Shown: positions 45,311 through 55,832, numbered from the stretch's first letter. The stretch is 64,000 nucleotides of DNA from Meandrina meandrites (GCA_963693305.1 OY855906.1:31095991-31159990), one strand, 5' to 3'. The notes: generated by a model from the sequence alone, not told the origin. Program-made: numbers and translations.

Positions 45311-46300
45311 ATGGATAGAAAATTAGAGCGGCATTATTACAGCCCGCAGGGTTACTGGAAAGGCATTTCTGCCATTAAAAAATTAGCGGTCGCTGCAAAG
45401 GTTCCTGAAGTTGTTGCCAAAGAATGGTTGTTCAAACAAGCGCTCTGGCAGATTTACCTCCCCGCACCGCGCTACATTCCTCGTCTAAAATTCGACGTGC
45501 CTACACCCAACAAAGTGCATCAGGCAGATCTTCTTTTTCTGCCACATGACAAAGTGGGGCGTAGCACTTATAAATACGCGCTTACCGTTGTTGATGTTGC
45601 CAGCAGATTCAAAGAAGCTCAGCCTTTAACTTCTAAAAACTCTGATGAGGTTGCCAAAGCTTTTAAGACAATTTATACACGTGGACCTTTGAAATGGCCT
45701 CAACTGTTGCAGGTTGATCCTGGGCGTGAATTTATGGGCGCTGTTACAAAAGAAATGGAAAATCACAAAACTTCGATCAGACGTGGGCACCCTGAAATAC
45801 ATAGAGATCAAGCTATCGTCGAACGTTTCAATCGCACCTTGGCTGAGCGTTTGTTTGGCCACCAGTACGCAGTTGAAATGCGTTCGCCTGAGGGTCAGCG
45901 ATCTACAGAGTGGGTAAAAAGGCTTCCCAAAGTTGTTTCTGCTCTGAACAACCAAGTCACTCGATTGATTGGTATGAAACCTGCTGCCGCAATCAAGAAA
46001 AAACATGTTTATGCGGAGCCATCAACCAAATTTTTGAGACCCGTTGGTTTGAACGAAAAAAAGCTCCCCTCCATCGTTATGGTTCGGTATTTGTACGAAC
46101 CTGGTGAGCTTGAAGGTGGGACAAAAAGAGCCACTGATCCTATCTGGTCCTTGGATATCTTCAATATTGAACGTGCTTTTATCAAACCGAAACAACCAAT
46201 TCTTTACTATTTGCGCGGTGGTCCTAAGCGTGGTTTTGTGCGTGAAGAGCTGCTTGTTGTGCCGCCAAATACACAATTACCTCCAGCTAACGTCACCTAG
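45311..46300 (+). CDS. Retrovirus-like integrase (rve, DDE)
   Basis: 329 aa. The catalytic core shows Asp in HQADLLFLP (about residue 75), Asp in LQVDPGREF (about 137) and Glu in DQAIVERFNRTL (about 173), the DDE triad with usual spacing. The N-terminus has a short helical region but no clear HHCC zinc finger. The C-terminus (VRYLYEPGEL ... DPIWSLDIFNI) forms an SH3/chromo-like tail. It would process the ends and insert the element, producing the 6-bp duplication. It faces the polymerase gene tail to tail, 33 bp apart. Confidence 0.95.
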   Translation: MDRKLERHYYSPQGYWKGISAIKKLAVAAKVPEVVAKEWLFKQALWQIYLPAPRYIPRLKFDVPTPNKVHQADLLFLPHDKVGRSTYKYALTVVDVASRFKEAQPLTSKNSDEVAKAFKTIYTRGPLKWPQLLQVDPGREFMGAVTKEMENHKTSIRRGHPEIHRDQAIVERFNRTLAERLFGHQYAVEMRSPEGQRSTEWVKRLPKVVSALNNQVTRLIGMKPAAAIKKKHVYAEPSTKFLRPVGLNEKKLPSIVMVRYLYEPGELEGGTKRATDPIWSLDIFNIERAFIKPKQPILYYLRGGPKRGFVREELLVVPPNTQLPPANVT

Positions 46301-46333
46301 GGTGTGGATTATCGTCAAAGTTGATGTACCCGC

Positions 46334-49300
46334 TTAAACATGGTATTCAATTGGTTCTGTATGTATTCCGTCTGGCAGTACCCAGCGTTTGTCGTAATAC
46401 GCGCTCAACCCCAGCTTTTCTTGCTCGTATGTTACCATATTCCCGTCTCGCATTCTGAAACCCCTGTTTGTTGCCATGTCTTTGCTTCCTCCCAATGCTG
46501 CTTTGAAACGTTGCCAGTTTATTTCGTTTTGCTTCTTCGACATTCCTTTTGTACTTAGCTTCTGCTTCACTCCATCTTCTATTTGATGTTCTGTATAGTA
46601 ACATTTGGAGCACAGCGCGATCATCCGCTCCCCTTCAAATTCTTTTTTAAACAGCCCCGGTGTTCTCCCGCTCCACTTATCCCATGCCAGCCAATTCTTT
46701 TTTTGCTCTTCAAATTCCGCTTTCATCTCTGGCTTTACGATGTCTTCTAACTTTTTTCCCGAGATCGCCAGGTAGTTGCTGTCAGTGTCCATCTGGATCA
46801 GCTCGAAATCTTTCCTGTCCAAGTACCTGTCCAAGAAGTCGTAATAAAATTGCAACATCCGCAGCTTGGCCAGCTGATATACCGCGATTCCGATCTGAAA
46901 CGGTCTTCTGATTGTTATCCGCGGCTTCCGGCTTTCTAATTCATACGCCTGCCCTATCTCATCTAGATCTTCGAAATACGCGCTTCTTAATGCTCGGTCT
47001 ACCACTTTCTCATCCTTTGTGTAGATCACATTTGTTTGCCGTTCCAGCGCTTCTATCAGCTTTCCATACCCGCTGTTTCCCAGCAGTTTGAATATGTCCG
47101 CCAGCAGCGCTTTGCTTTTGTCCACATCCCCCGTTCGCCGCGCTTCTGTGACTTCTTTCACGAACCATTCGAAGATCTTTTTCGGTTTGTAATCGATTGT
47201 CCGATACACCCTTTTAATCTCTGCCCCGTGGTTTATGTACCACTGCAGTAGCGGCTCGTACAGCAATATCTTTTCCGCTGACAATGTTCCCAGCAGCTTT
47301 TTGTTGCTTTCCACCACTTTTCTCCCTGTTGCTTTCAGATATTCTTTCATGTGCTCTGGCACCACATTGGCCGGTACCTCTTTTTTGTGAAAGAATGGAC
47401 ACATCTCTTCAAACTTTTGATGCAGATGCTCCGGGATTTCTATGTCCACTTCCGCGTATCCGAACCAGCTTTTTTCTTTCAATCTTTGCGTGAAGTCTGC
47501 CGCTTCTTGCGCTAATTGCCAGCCATCTACGCCATCTAAATAATTTGCCTGGTCTGGATTGTTTGTTTGATGCTCTCTTGAATAGGCTGTGTAGTGCACC
47601 ACTTTTTCTTTCCCGCAGGGCATATAGTTCAGCATGGTTGATAGATACAGCGCGTTTGCATCGTACCCCTGGATGTTTTCACACAGTTTGCTGTCTGGGT
47701 ATTGATGCGACCTTATCCGCGTTTTGCCCGCCTCATGGTATCTTGTGAAAACCAGACTTGGTCCGCCTACCACCGCCCCTTTTAACATCTCATACGCTTC
47801 TTTACGTGGGGCGTAGAGTTCCGCTTTGCGCTCTATTGCGCCTTTTAAAAGATAGTGCAAACTCACCCCTGGTATGCTTACCGCGTCTTTCAGTATGTCT
47901 ATCCCCTTTTCTATGTAGAACGCTTTCATTTTTTCCAGCGCTTCAAGCCCGGGTGCCACATCCAGATTGTTATAGTATTCCAGCCAGTCTTTGAACGTTT
48001 TCATCCCTTTTTCTTTGAACGTCTGTTTGCAGGCTTCCCATTGTTTTCGCGTCAGCACATACTCTTTTTTCAACTTTGAGTACCAATGCTCGTATTCCGG
48101 CAAGCCCTCGTAATCCAGCTTTTCTTCGCGGTCGAACCATTCGTATGGCAGCCACGATTTTGTTGCCTTGCAGTCGTACGCCTTTACCCATCTTTCGTAG
48201 CTCGTTCCTGGGCCTAAGTAGTTTATTATGTCCAGAAATCGCAATCTGTCTGTGAGTAAGAACATTATTTTGCTGCCACTTTTCGCCACTCTCACTTTGT
48301 TTGCCGTGTCCGCCAGCTCTTTCGCGAAGTGGTTTTTGATTAAATTGAGATCGTATGACCCGGAGTTGAATCCCAGTGTGGGCACCTGGTCGCACCATTC
48401 TTCTATCTTTTTTCTTTGGTCTTTGGGGATCAGTTTCACATCTGCCGGCATGAATTCTTCTCTCACTTGCTTCCTTATGTTTTTCTCCCTTCTCCCCAGC
48501 TCTTGCATGAACTTTTGAACTAACACTCTGGGATTTCTTGCGCAGATGTGGGTTGGCTCTCTTTCAAGAGTGTCGCCGATGCTAACTGAAACCGGTATAT
48601 GCTTGCTTTCAATCGTCAGATGTTTTGTTGGCTCTTTTCGTTGATTTCCATCTCCGTACGCCTCAAAATCGTACAGAATCGCGTGTGGGTACGCTTTTGT
48701 CCGGGGTTTTGGCAGCTCTTCTCCGTGTTTGTCCGCTCCTCCTGGAACTAGCCATTGACATGACCAACATTCAATCACTTTGTATCCCACCTTTCGCAGA
48801 TGGGCTGTGCGCCTTTTTGTGGCTTGGTAGAGCTCTTCTACTGTCTTGCCACCGTGTTCGATTATTTGTTCTCGATTTGGATAACATTTTGGACATCCGT
48901 GCCAACGACAGCCATGATACTGAAATACCACTTTTTTCTCGTCGTTGTATCCGTCTACCGGCCTTTTCTCTATCCAGCGTTCTCCCCCGTGCCCCGACAT
49001 TGCATGCACTATTTTGAATTGCCAGTTTTTCTCCACGTACCTCAGCCACTGGATTGATTCTTTTGAGGCTTGGTGTTTTGGATAGAACGCTTTCTGGTAC
49101 GCTGTCTGCGGTGCTTCTACTTTTTCACCCGGACAGTGGATCACCGTTTTGCCTTGGCTGCATCTTTCCGCGTGACGTTGGAGATTGCTTGCCTTTGTGA
49201 ATCTTGCGTGACAGTGGTTGCATTCATACGATTTGGCCAACTTCGTGATGTCTTTTATCAGGAACGCGTGCTCTCCATAAATCCCTATTGTCATTACGTT

Positions 49301-50395
49301 TTTGATGCGCATTGGTGGGTTTCTCATTAGGTGCCATACTATTCTGGGGCTAGTTTCTATTCCGAATTCGATTTCATCCGCGTTAGCCAACTCTGGCGTG
49401 TAAACCCTTATTCCCAGCCAATCTGCTAAAACCTTGCCCTTGTTCAGGTGCATTTCCACCTTTTCCAGTTCATCTAATGACGTTTTCTCCCAAGTTGATG
49501 GCATATTTCGGAGTTTGTAGAAACTCTTGGCAAGATCTCGTGCTGCTTCTGTGCTGCGATCCGGTCTTGCTCCTCTGTGTACGGCTATACAGCGCCATAG
49601 ACACAGGTTATCTCTATACGTGTCCAGCGTCACCATTGCGTGATTTCCTCTTGCAAGGTTATGTAGCCAGTATGGTAATGGTCCTGTTCCCATCAATGGC
49701 TGGCGGTCTAGCACAACCTTTATATCGACGGTGAAATGCGATTCAAAGGTCCACTTTGTATCTGGTCTTTCAGTGTTATCCGGATCTAGACGCGCCGCCT
49801 CCATTTCTCTTATCCAATTCTCCGCGTCTGCGTAAGTTTTCATCCAGGGGGAGCCTTTATTTTGGTAGAAAGTTAGCCTGGTTCCGTCTTCGATGTTTTC
49901 AAGAAGATACGAATAGACGTGCCTCATGTAAAACGATGTTCCCACATTCTCCCTTATCTTTTCCATAAACCTTGGTGTGAGGTCTTTATTTAGCCCCTCT
50001 ACGATACGCCACCTCTTGTAACGTCTCCCGCTTGTCTCTTCTACCCCCGCATATTCCGTGTCTTCGTACAGATCCAGAATCTCATTCTGATAATCTGTTA
50101 CCGTTTTCACCTTGTTCGGTGGGATGGGGTCGAATATTTTCAAAAGGGTTTCTTGTTTTCTGTTTCTGTTTCTGTTTCTGTTTCTTGGCGGTGGTATTGG
50201 TATTGGTTTTGATGGTTTTAATGGGGCTTTTAATTTTTTATTTACCCCTTCTGGGATTGGTTCTTCCAGCAGAGTATTTATTTTTCTTTGAATTGTGGGC
50301 GAATATTCTGCAATAAATTTTGATAAAAACCGCAAATCCTCGGGATCAAGATTTGCAAGCTCTTCTTCCAATGATCTGAGGTCTATGCTGTCCAT
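46334..50395 (-). CDS. Protein-primed family B DNA polymerase
   Basis: 1353 aa, full length. N-terminal part with YMRHVYSYLLE and DNLCLWRCIAVHRG (a conserved Polinton segment), then a C2H2 finger YECNHCHARFTKASN...H...C (about residue 390). Exonuclease motifs: ILYDFEAYG (Exo I, about 577) and FNSGSYDLNLI (Exo II, about 677). Polymerase motifs: GYDANALYLSTM (A, about 908), KLLGNSGYGKL (B, about 1105) and MDTDSNYL (C, about 1202). Protein priming at the ends is inferred from the family and from the TIRs. The stop lies 33 bp from the integrase stop; the start is 46 bp from the right TIR, with TTATATACG just ahead. Confidence 0.96.
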   Translation of the reverse strand: MDSIDLRSLEEELANLDPEDLRFLSKFIAEYSPTIQRKINTLLEEPIPEGVNKKLKAPLKPSKPIPIPPPRNRNRNRNRKQETLLKIFDPIPPNKVKTVTDYQNEILDLYEDTEYAGVEETSGRRYKRWRIVEGLNKDLTPRFMEKIRENVGTSFYMRHVYSYLLENIEDGTRLTFYQNKGSPWMKTYADAENWIREMEAARLDPDNTERPDTKWTFESHFTVDIKVVLDRQPLMGTGPLPYWLHNLARGNHAMVTLDTYRDNLCLWRCIAVHRGARPDRSTEAARDLAKSFYKLRNMPSTWEKTSLDELEKVEMHLNKGKVLADWLGIRVYTPELANADEIEFGIETSPRIVWHLMRNPPMRIKNVMTIGIYGEHAFLIKDITKLAKSYECNHCHARFTKASNLQRHAERCSQGKTVIHCPGEKVEAPQTAYQKAFYPKHQASKESIQWLRYVEKNWQFKIVHAMSGHGGERWIEKRPVDGYNDEKKVVFQYHGCRWHGCPKCYPNREQIIEHGGKTVEELYQATKRRTAHLRKVGYKVIECWSCQWLVPGGADKHGEELPKPRTKAYPHAILYDFEAYGDGNQRKEPTKHLTIESKHIPVSVSIGDTLEREPTHICARNPRVLVQKFMQELGRREKNIRKQVREEFMPADVKLIPKDQRKKIEEWCDQVPTLGFNSGSYDLNLIKNHFAKELADTANKVRVAKSGSKIMFLLTDRLRFLDIINYLGPGTSYERWVKAYDCKATKSWLPYEWFDREEKLDYEGLPEYEHWYSKLKKEYVLTRKQWEACKQTFKEKGMKTFKDWLEYYNNLDVAPGLEALEKMKAFYIEKGIDILKDAVSIPGVSLHYLLKGAIERKAELYAPRKEAYEMLKGAVVGGPSLVFTRYHEAGKTRIRSHQYPDSKLCENIQGYDANALYLSTMLNYMPCGKEKVVHYTAYSREHQTNNPDQANYLDGVDGWQLAQEAADFTQRLKEKSWFGYAEVDIEIPEHLHQKFEEMCPFFHKKEVPANVVPEHMKEYLKATGRKVVESNKKLLGTLSAEKILLYEPLLQWYINHGAEIKRVYRTIDYKPKKIFEWFVKEVTEARRTGDVDKSKALLADIFKLLGNSGYGKLIEALERQTNVIYTKDEKVVDRALRSAYFEDLDEIGQAYELESRKPRITIRRPFQIGIAVYQLAKLRMLQFYYDFLDRYLDRKDFELIQMDTDSNYLAISGKKLEDIVKPEMKAEFEEQKKNWLAWDKWSGRTPGLFKKEFEGERMIALCSKCYYTEHQIEDGVKQKLSTKGMSKKQNEINWQRFKAALGGSKDMATNRGFRMRDGNMVTYEQEKLGLSAYYDKRWVLPDGIHTEPIEYHV

Positions 50396-50404
50396 CGTAT
50401 ATAA
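50396..50404 (-). promoter_or_regulatory. TTATATACG motif abutting polymerase ATG
   Basis: On the minus strand it runs directly into the polymerase start codon at 50395. Confidence 0.6.
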
Positions 50405-50441
50405 TATGGAAAAATATTTTTTAATTTTTATTATTTAGAAC

Positions 50442-50699
50442 TTTGTACATTTATGTTGCATCCCTCTAAATGGGCATCCTTTTATCCTTCTCTTGCGAGT
50501 AGTAATATTGGAGTCGAACGAATACTACCGAGTAGCACCCACCTTTCCCTCTTTCCTAAGGTTTACACTAAGTTTTCAACTTACCGAGCGAGCTTTGTGA
50601 GCGAGGTAAGTTGAAAATCCTTAGTGTTAACCTTAGGAAAGAGGGAAAATTAGGTGGGTGCGCCCGAGGTGGTATTCGTTCGACTCCAATATTACTACT
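50442..50699 (-). repeat. Polinton right terminal inverted repeat (258 bp)
   Basis: The inverse of 34163-34420. Like the left end, its outer 202 bp is self-complementary; both ends carry the same internal orientation. Confidence 0.95.
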
Positions 50700-50705
50700 C
50701 ATTCA
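50700..50705. repeat. Polinton target-site duplication, right
   Basis: CATTCA follows the last ACTACT of the element; compare 34158-34163. Confidence 0.85.
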
Positions 50706-50787
50706 AATATTCTTGAAGTGTTACGGCAGCACTTCACTTCTCACTGAGAACTTCTAGTTTACTTGGTTGAGCAAACAACGTCGGGAA

Positions 50788-50957
50788 TAGCCAGCGTAGC
50801 TTGGCGTTCTAGTCAGTCACAGAGAGCGAGAAATCGCGCACGCGAGCAAAGCGACGGCGGGGCAGAAAGAACGCGTTCTTTCTCTCCTTCGTCGCTTTGC
50901 CCGCGCGCTCGTTTTCTCGCTCTCCCTGACTGACTAGAACGCCAAGCTACGCTGGCT
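50788..50957. mobile_element. Foldback MITE beside the Polinton
   Basis: The left arm AGCCAGCGTAGCTTGGCGTT (50789) is inverted as AACGCCAAGCTACGCTGGCT (to 50957), and the arms continue through AGTCAGTC and GAGAGCGAGAAA. ACGTCGGGAA flanks it on both sides (50778-50787 and 50958-50967), a 10-bp target duplication. Non-coding. Confidence 0.85.
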
Positions 50958-51078
50958 ACGTCGGGAAAAACCCTACCAGATCGAAAATGAAAGTTGCATA
51001 CATCATTACATCTTGAATTAACATTTCAGCCCCGTTTGGTTTGGTTGAGACTGGTCAAAACGTCATTCTCGTGACTGA

Positions 51079-51168
51079 GTCTTTTGTTGGCTTGCCAAAG
51101 AAAATCAAAATCGAAAGTGGATGTTAATTGAGCTTTAAAGGAGACCAATTTGGGCGTGGCTTAAAGAG
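51079..51168 (+). repeat. Dispersed repeat, copy 1
   Basis: CTTTTGTTGGCTTGCCAAAG through GGAGACCAATTTGGGCGTGG is repeated with about 85 percent identity at 54379-54474 (estimated by eye). Confidence 0.7.
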
Positions 51169-51700
51169 CTGTATTTGATACGGTCGCCAACAAAACTGAA
51201 TTTTGGCTCCTAAAAGAAACTGGTACCGTCAGAAACACACAAATAAGAGCTATACTGACTAAGCTATACTGCCAGCAAAGACTTGTGGAAAGGGGCACTT
51301 GACATGCGAGAAAAGATGATATCTGGGATTTCTCTATTTGATTTGAAGGAACAGCATAACTTTGGGTTACAAATTCATGGAAAAAAAGGTGACATGACAC
51401 GAGATAAATCTACTAAATCAAAATCAACTTATAAAAGCCTTATTACAGCTAGCGTACAAGTATTGACTGGTAAACAGTTTCAGGGGAGCAGAAAACGATG
51501 AAATCGAGACGACATGAGGTAAGTCATGTACTCAAAACACTTCGAAGTGGATTCCAGAGAAAACTACATTTCTAAACGAAGCTCGAGTAAACGCTATACC
51601 AGAGCTTGCGTCCGAGTGTTGTAATAATCTTGTTCTAAGATGGATTCGGATAAACACAGCTCCAGTAAACAACATCCAAGTTTAATTCCAACATGGCTAC

Positions 51701-51953
51701 AATCTCGTCCCCAGAGCCCGCGTCCCCTTGACCAGCGGTCGGGAAGCGCATGGGCTCTGGTCGAATCTAAAACCGGAAACAGGAAATCCTGGTTCCGGTT
51801 TGATTCTGCGCGTGCGTCGGAGATTGTGGTTGAAATGAACAAGTTTCAACAGCCAATGAGATTTGGCCGTTTTTTTGGCGGGCTTTCAGTCTAGCCCAGA
51901 GGTCTCGATTCCTGGCGCAGTCCAGAAGGATCGCGGGCTCTGGGGACGAGATT
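51701..51953. mobile_element. Short MITE with perfect 22-bp TIR
   Basis: AATCTCGTCCCCAGAGCCCG at the left end and its exact inverse at the right end; 253 bp in all. Contains GGTCGGGAAGCG and related GC-rich interior, no gene. Confidence 0.85.
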
Positions 51954-52860
51954 GACATGCCTACCGAGTCCCGGTGCAATGCGCATGTCTGTACTCTGTA
52001 CTAATGCGAAATACCGCTGATCATTACAAGTGTTTTCTTAAACGCCCGGGGACAAATATCCCTTTCTTGGAGAATCACAAAGGCGTTAAATCAAGGGCTG
52101 TTTATTTGAGTATAAAAGGCAAAAAAGCATAAGATAGTAAGCTATGGGTTTCTCATCTAAACCGGCGAAAATAAAGCGCCCTGCCGAGACTGGAGAGAGG
52201 GAACAAAAAGCAAGCGCGTGCACAGAGTGCAGGGGAGGGGTGGGGGAAACAAGTAAAACGAGCGAAAGAAAACGTGGAAAGGCTGTCTACACCCATGGAT
52301 TTATTAGACTCCTCCCCTTGGCATCGCTTTCACAAAATGGTCTTTCTTTGTGTGATTAGTTATGTGACTACAGTAATGGTGGTCATTTTCATGAAGACAG
52401 CTGACCACTTTATAAATAAATCTTAAATGAATTGAGCTTAGCTCCCACTCAGGTTGAAAGGTCTGTGAATGAGTATTTAAGTCTGTACTAAGTGCGCGCG
52501 TGTCATATTCAATAGACCTACTTACCGAGTGGTTTAACTTTGAACAGTGGAAAGGAGAAGGACAGCTTACATGTGAGATCAATCAATCCATCTTGCGACG
52601 TCTGCCACAGCCCAGGAAAAAAACAGATTGACATTTACGAGAACATGTTGATTTTGGCATTGTGTGCCCCAGACATAAAGCAGTTTATGTCACTAATTCG
52701 TTTATTAGAAAGCTTAACTATAATTTTATCGTGGTATTTACTAAAATATTGACTTTGTACCGAGCGATCGAGTTCTCGCCAATAATTAATTATGACATTG
52801 CCGCCTTTGATAGTTGGAAATCATTCTCAGAACATATGGAGTTGAAATTCTTACCCAAGG

Positions 52861-53388
52861 TAATTTTATCGGGGGAGGAAGCGATATTCATTCATGAATC
52901 ATGAATCGTAGCTGTAAAATTGGTGGGAATCATGAATCTTCGTGTTTAAAACGTGGGAATCATGAATAACGAGAGATGGCTAAAAGAATCATGAAACAAA
53001 TGAATATGTTTCCATCGATATTGGAGGCGTACTTGTGAAAATAGAATGCAAACTACGAAACTTCTTAACAGTTATATCACAGAAATGGCCGAAAATAGCA
53101 TTTCCGAGCGTCTAATTTTCAAAATTTTCTGGGGGAGCATGTCCCCAGACTCCCCTACAGGAAAACACTGAACGCGATTCAAATATTCATCCCTTACCTA
53201 TCAACTTGACCGTGATTAGGTATGTTACACACAGTGAAGTTATTTTCAAAACTGGATGAAAACAATGACAAATGAATCATGAATATCGAATGAAATTTTT
53301 AAATGAATCACGAATCATTGAGGGAAAGCAAGACAGGAATCATGAATATCCAAAGTCCAATGATTCCGCTTCCACCCCCGAAATTTTA
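52861..53388. mobile_element. Non-autonomous element rich in AATCATGAAT repeats
   Basis: The left end ATTTTATCGGGGGAGGAAGCG is inverted at right as CGCTTCCACCCCCGAAATTTT. The interior has many degenerate copies of GGGAATCATGAAT, denser at both ends. Non-coding. Confidence 0.7.
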
Positions 53389-55102
53389 GTTTTAGGAGTG
53401 TTGACCTGAGCGAGGGGAAGCAAAAGGACGCTAGAATGATAAACAGTGGGGTCATTTTAATTCACCAAACATTTGTTTCCTTTATTGTTGAAGAAAAGAC
53501 CAATCTAAACTTTGTCCAGCTTCGCAGTGATCCGGAACGAAGATCGAATATAAAACGCTTGTTCAAGCATGTTTCTCAGAGAAGAAGTCTATCATTTTAT
53601 TGATCAAAGATGGGCATTTAGATAATCCTAACAATTTTTCTTGCTTCCCCAGATGTCATGCACACAGGCTTTAACTTCAGATTGGCGTGGACGAATTTAT
53701 TAGTAAGTGTAACTTGCGTATCCCGGCAATAAATTCAAAATGGCGGCCTAAACCAAGACCAGCAAGTTCTATTATGCTTTGGAAGATTTCGCTCCCAAGA
53801 TATTTACTCAAAAGGATCCGTTGAGAGTCTCGCTATAGTGCGTTGAAACTTCACACAAAAACAGAGTAAAGCATATAAAACATAGGAAACTGCTTTCTTC
53901 GTGCCGCGGCTGGGAGTAGATTAGTGTGATCATTCCAGACGAATTCTTCCTTCTTTATAATTTCTGATCGCCTACTGGTGCTCTGGATCGACGTTTTTTC
54001 GTCTTTTAAGTTGTACCAATATAACCGTTACATTTGAGCAGAAAACTTTCATGTACTGACCAAGAAGTATGCGTGGTAAAGCGAGTGGAAATGATAGTTT
54101 ATAATGTGCAGTTTGTTGTCCTGTTTCAGCACGTCATAACTAAAACAATCACATTGCATTGTTTTCACTTACCTTCGATGTAAAAGACGTTCCTTTCGAG
54201 AATAACAAATCAGTGCGGTCTTTGACAAGTCAAATACAAAATTATACAGGCTTGATATAACAGAATACAGAATAGTATTGCGACACTAGAATAACAGCTC
54301 TGTTTTCTCGTTTTCTGGGAAATAAACCCGATATCGAATCTCCAGAACATTTGAAAAACGGGTCAAAAAGTCAGTCTTTTGTTTCTTTTGTTCGCTTGCC
54401 AAAGGATATCAAAATCGAAAGTGAATGTTACTTGGGGTTTGAAGGAGACCAATTTGGGCGTGGTTTAAAGCTGTACCTACAAATCAACAAGCCATCAAGC
54501 CATGATTCTAAGAAAGACCACGTTTTTGCTGCCTTGAACACGCAAAGTTGACTTTGGGGAATCTAAACCTCACGCCATTATATTTAATTTCAAATATCTC
54601 TGTTTATTTTATTTGCTTTTCTTTGAGGTTTGCCTCGCGATTGGTCATTTTATCTTGGGGTACTTGGAAAACCTACCTATTTGCCTCGGTAACTTTCATG
54701 GGCGATTCCGTTCTTTTTTATGTATCCATGGAAATACACCGCGATAAATTTACCTTGGGGGAACATTTTGCTGAGATAATGTTTTAGTCTTCTTTTTTCA
54801 TAAGCGGGAAATAAAAATGGCGAACATGACATGAAAATGACAAAACACCCGGGAAAACAAAATTACAAAGCACGCGGAAAAACAAAATGACAGAGAACAT
54901 ATTATTTATGATTTTTACCAAAAAAACGTCCTCTCTATTTGTGAGTTTCCCGAGGTAAAGAGCCCTTTTACCATGGTAAAAGGACGATATGTAACCGCAA
55001 CTATATAAATTTGACACACTACACTATTAAGCTATTCCGTACTTGAAACCCTACACCGCTACACAGATCAAGCGATTTGTTCCAGTCAACTCTTGTTAAT
55101 TA
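53389..55102. other. Intergenic, no gene seen
   Basis: Apart from the second copy of a 90-bp dispersed repeat (54379-54474), nothing recognisable. Open frames are short and on both strands. Confidence 0.4.
54379..54474 (+). repeat. Dispersed repeat, copy 2
   Basis: See 51079-51168; the same orientation, 3.3 kb apart. Confidence 0.7.
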
Positions 55103-55832
55103 CAGTGGAACCCCGCTCTACGGACACCCGCTTAATACGGACACCCCGGTATTACGGACAGTTTCGTTGGTCCCGGCGTAAACCTCATACATTTTCTCTT
55201 AAATTAACCCGCTTAATACGGACACCCGTTAATACGGACAACGGACACTTTTTCGTGTCCCGAGTGACAAACTCTTATACATTGTCAACCCCGCTTTACG
55301 GACACTATTTATCTGCGCACTGTGAATTTTCATTGTCGCGGTTATTTTGCCTTTTGCTGCAGCTATCGCTTGTGTCACAAGCTAAAAGCTTCCGTGCAAA
55401 GTTAAGTTACCGACTTTTTCAAATGGGTTGGTAGAGTTTAGGAACGGTTGCGAGTTTCAGTTACAAAGGAAATTTTATAGAAAACGTTCTGTTGCTGTTG
55501 AAATGAGTTTTATTTCTTGTACATAGTAAAGTTGCGACATTGTCAAATAATTCCACTGTTGAGTTTATTAAAGTTTAGTTCGAGTGTATGACTAGATCGT
55601 AAAGTTTTCGTAAAAACTATTAATTTTAGTCAGGGAGTTCACAGTTTGCATTTGTTACAGTTACAGTACAATTAAACAACGTTATGTTGCCGTAAAAACG
55701 TTTGCCTTCGTCTTTGCATCGAGAAAACGTGTATCCGTGACTTTTTTCTGAGACCCCGCTTAATACGGACACCCCGTTAATACGGACAATTTGGCCTGTC
55801 CCCTTGGTGTCCGTATTAACGGGGTTCCACTG
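55103..55832. mobile_element. TA-flanked CAGTGGAACCCCG element (pogo/Tc1-type)
   Basis: CAGTGGAACCCCG at left and CGGGGTTCCACTG at right, each bordered by TA. CAGTGGAACC ends with a TA duplication are typical of pogo/Tigger-type Tc1-mariner elements. Several copies of CCGCTTAATACGGACACCC lie near both ends. No transposase frame. Confidence 0.8.

Larger units (their letters stand above)
34163..50699. mobile_element. Complete Polinton/Maverick (adintovirus-like), 16.5 kb
   Basis: Two 258-bp inverted repeats starting AGTAGTAATATTGG bound a set of genes typical of animal Polintons: protein-primed DNA polymerase B, rve integrase, A32-like ATPase, adenain-type protease, major and minor capsid proteins, collagen-like fibre and PLA2 protein. 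A 5-6 bp direct repeat flanks it. Genes are grouped as left accessory genes (+), fibre and ATPase (-), virion block (+), one orphan (-), integrase (+) and polymerase (-). Nearly every large frame is open, and the TIRs look identical by eye, so insertion was recent or the ends are kept alike. It resembles an endogenous virus able to form particles; that is inference. Confidence 0.97.
50968..52860. other. Intergenic, no gene seen
   Basis: Holds a 22-bp-TIR element (51701-51953) and a 90-bp segment (about 51079-51168) repeated in direct orientation at 54379-54474. No convincing coding sequence. Confidence 0.45.

Noticed and set aside
46340..50316. Plus-strand frames opposite the DNA polymerase
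   Set aside because: No family features; the minus strand carries an intact polymerase.
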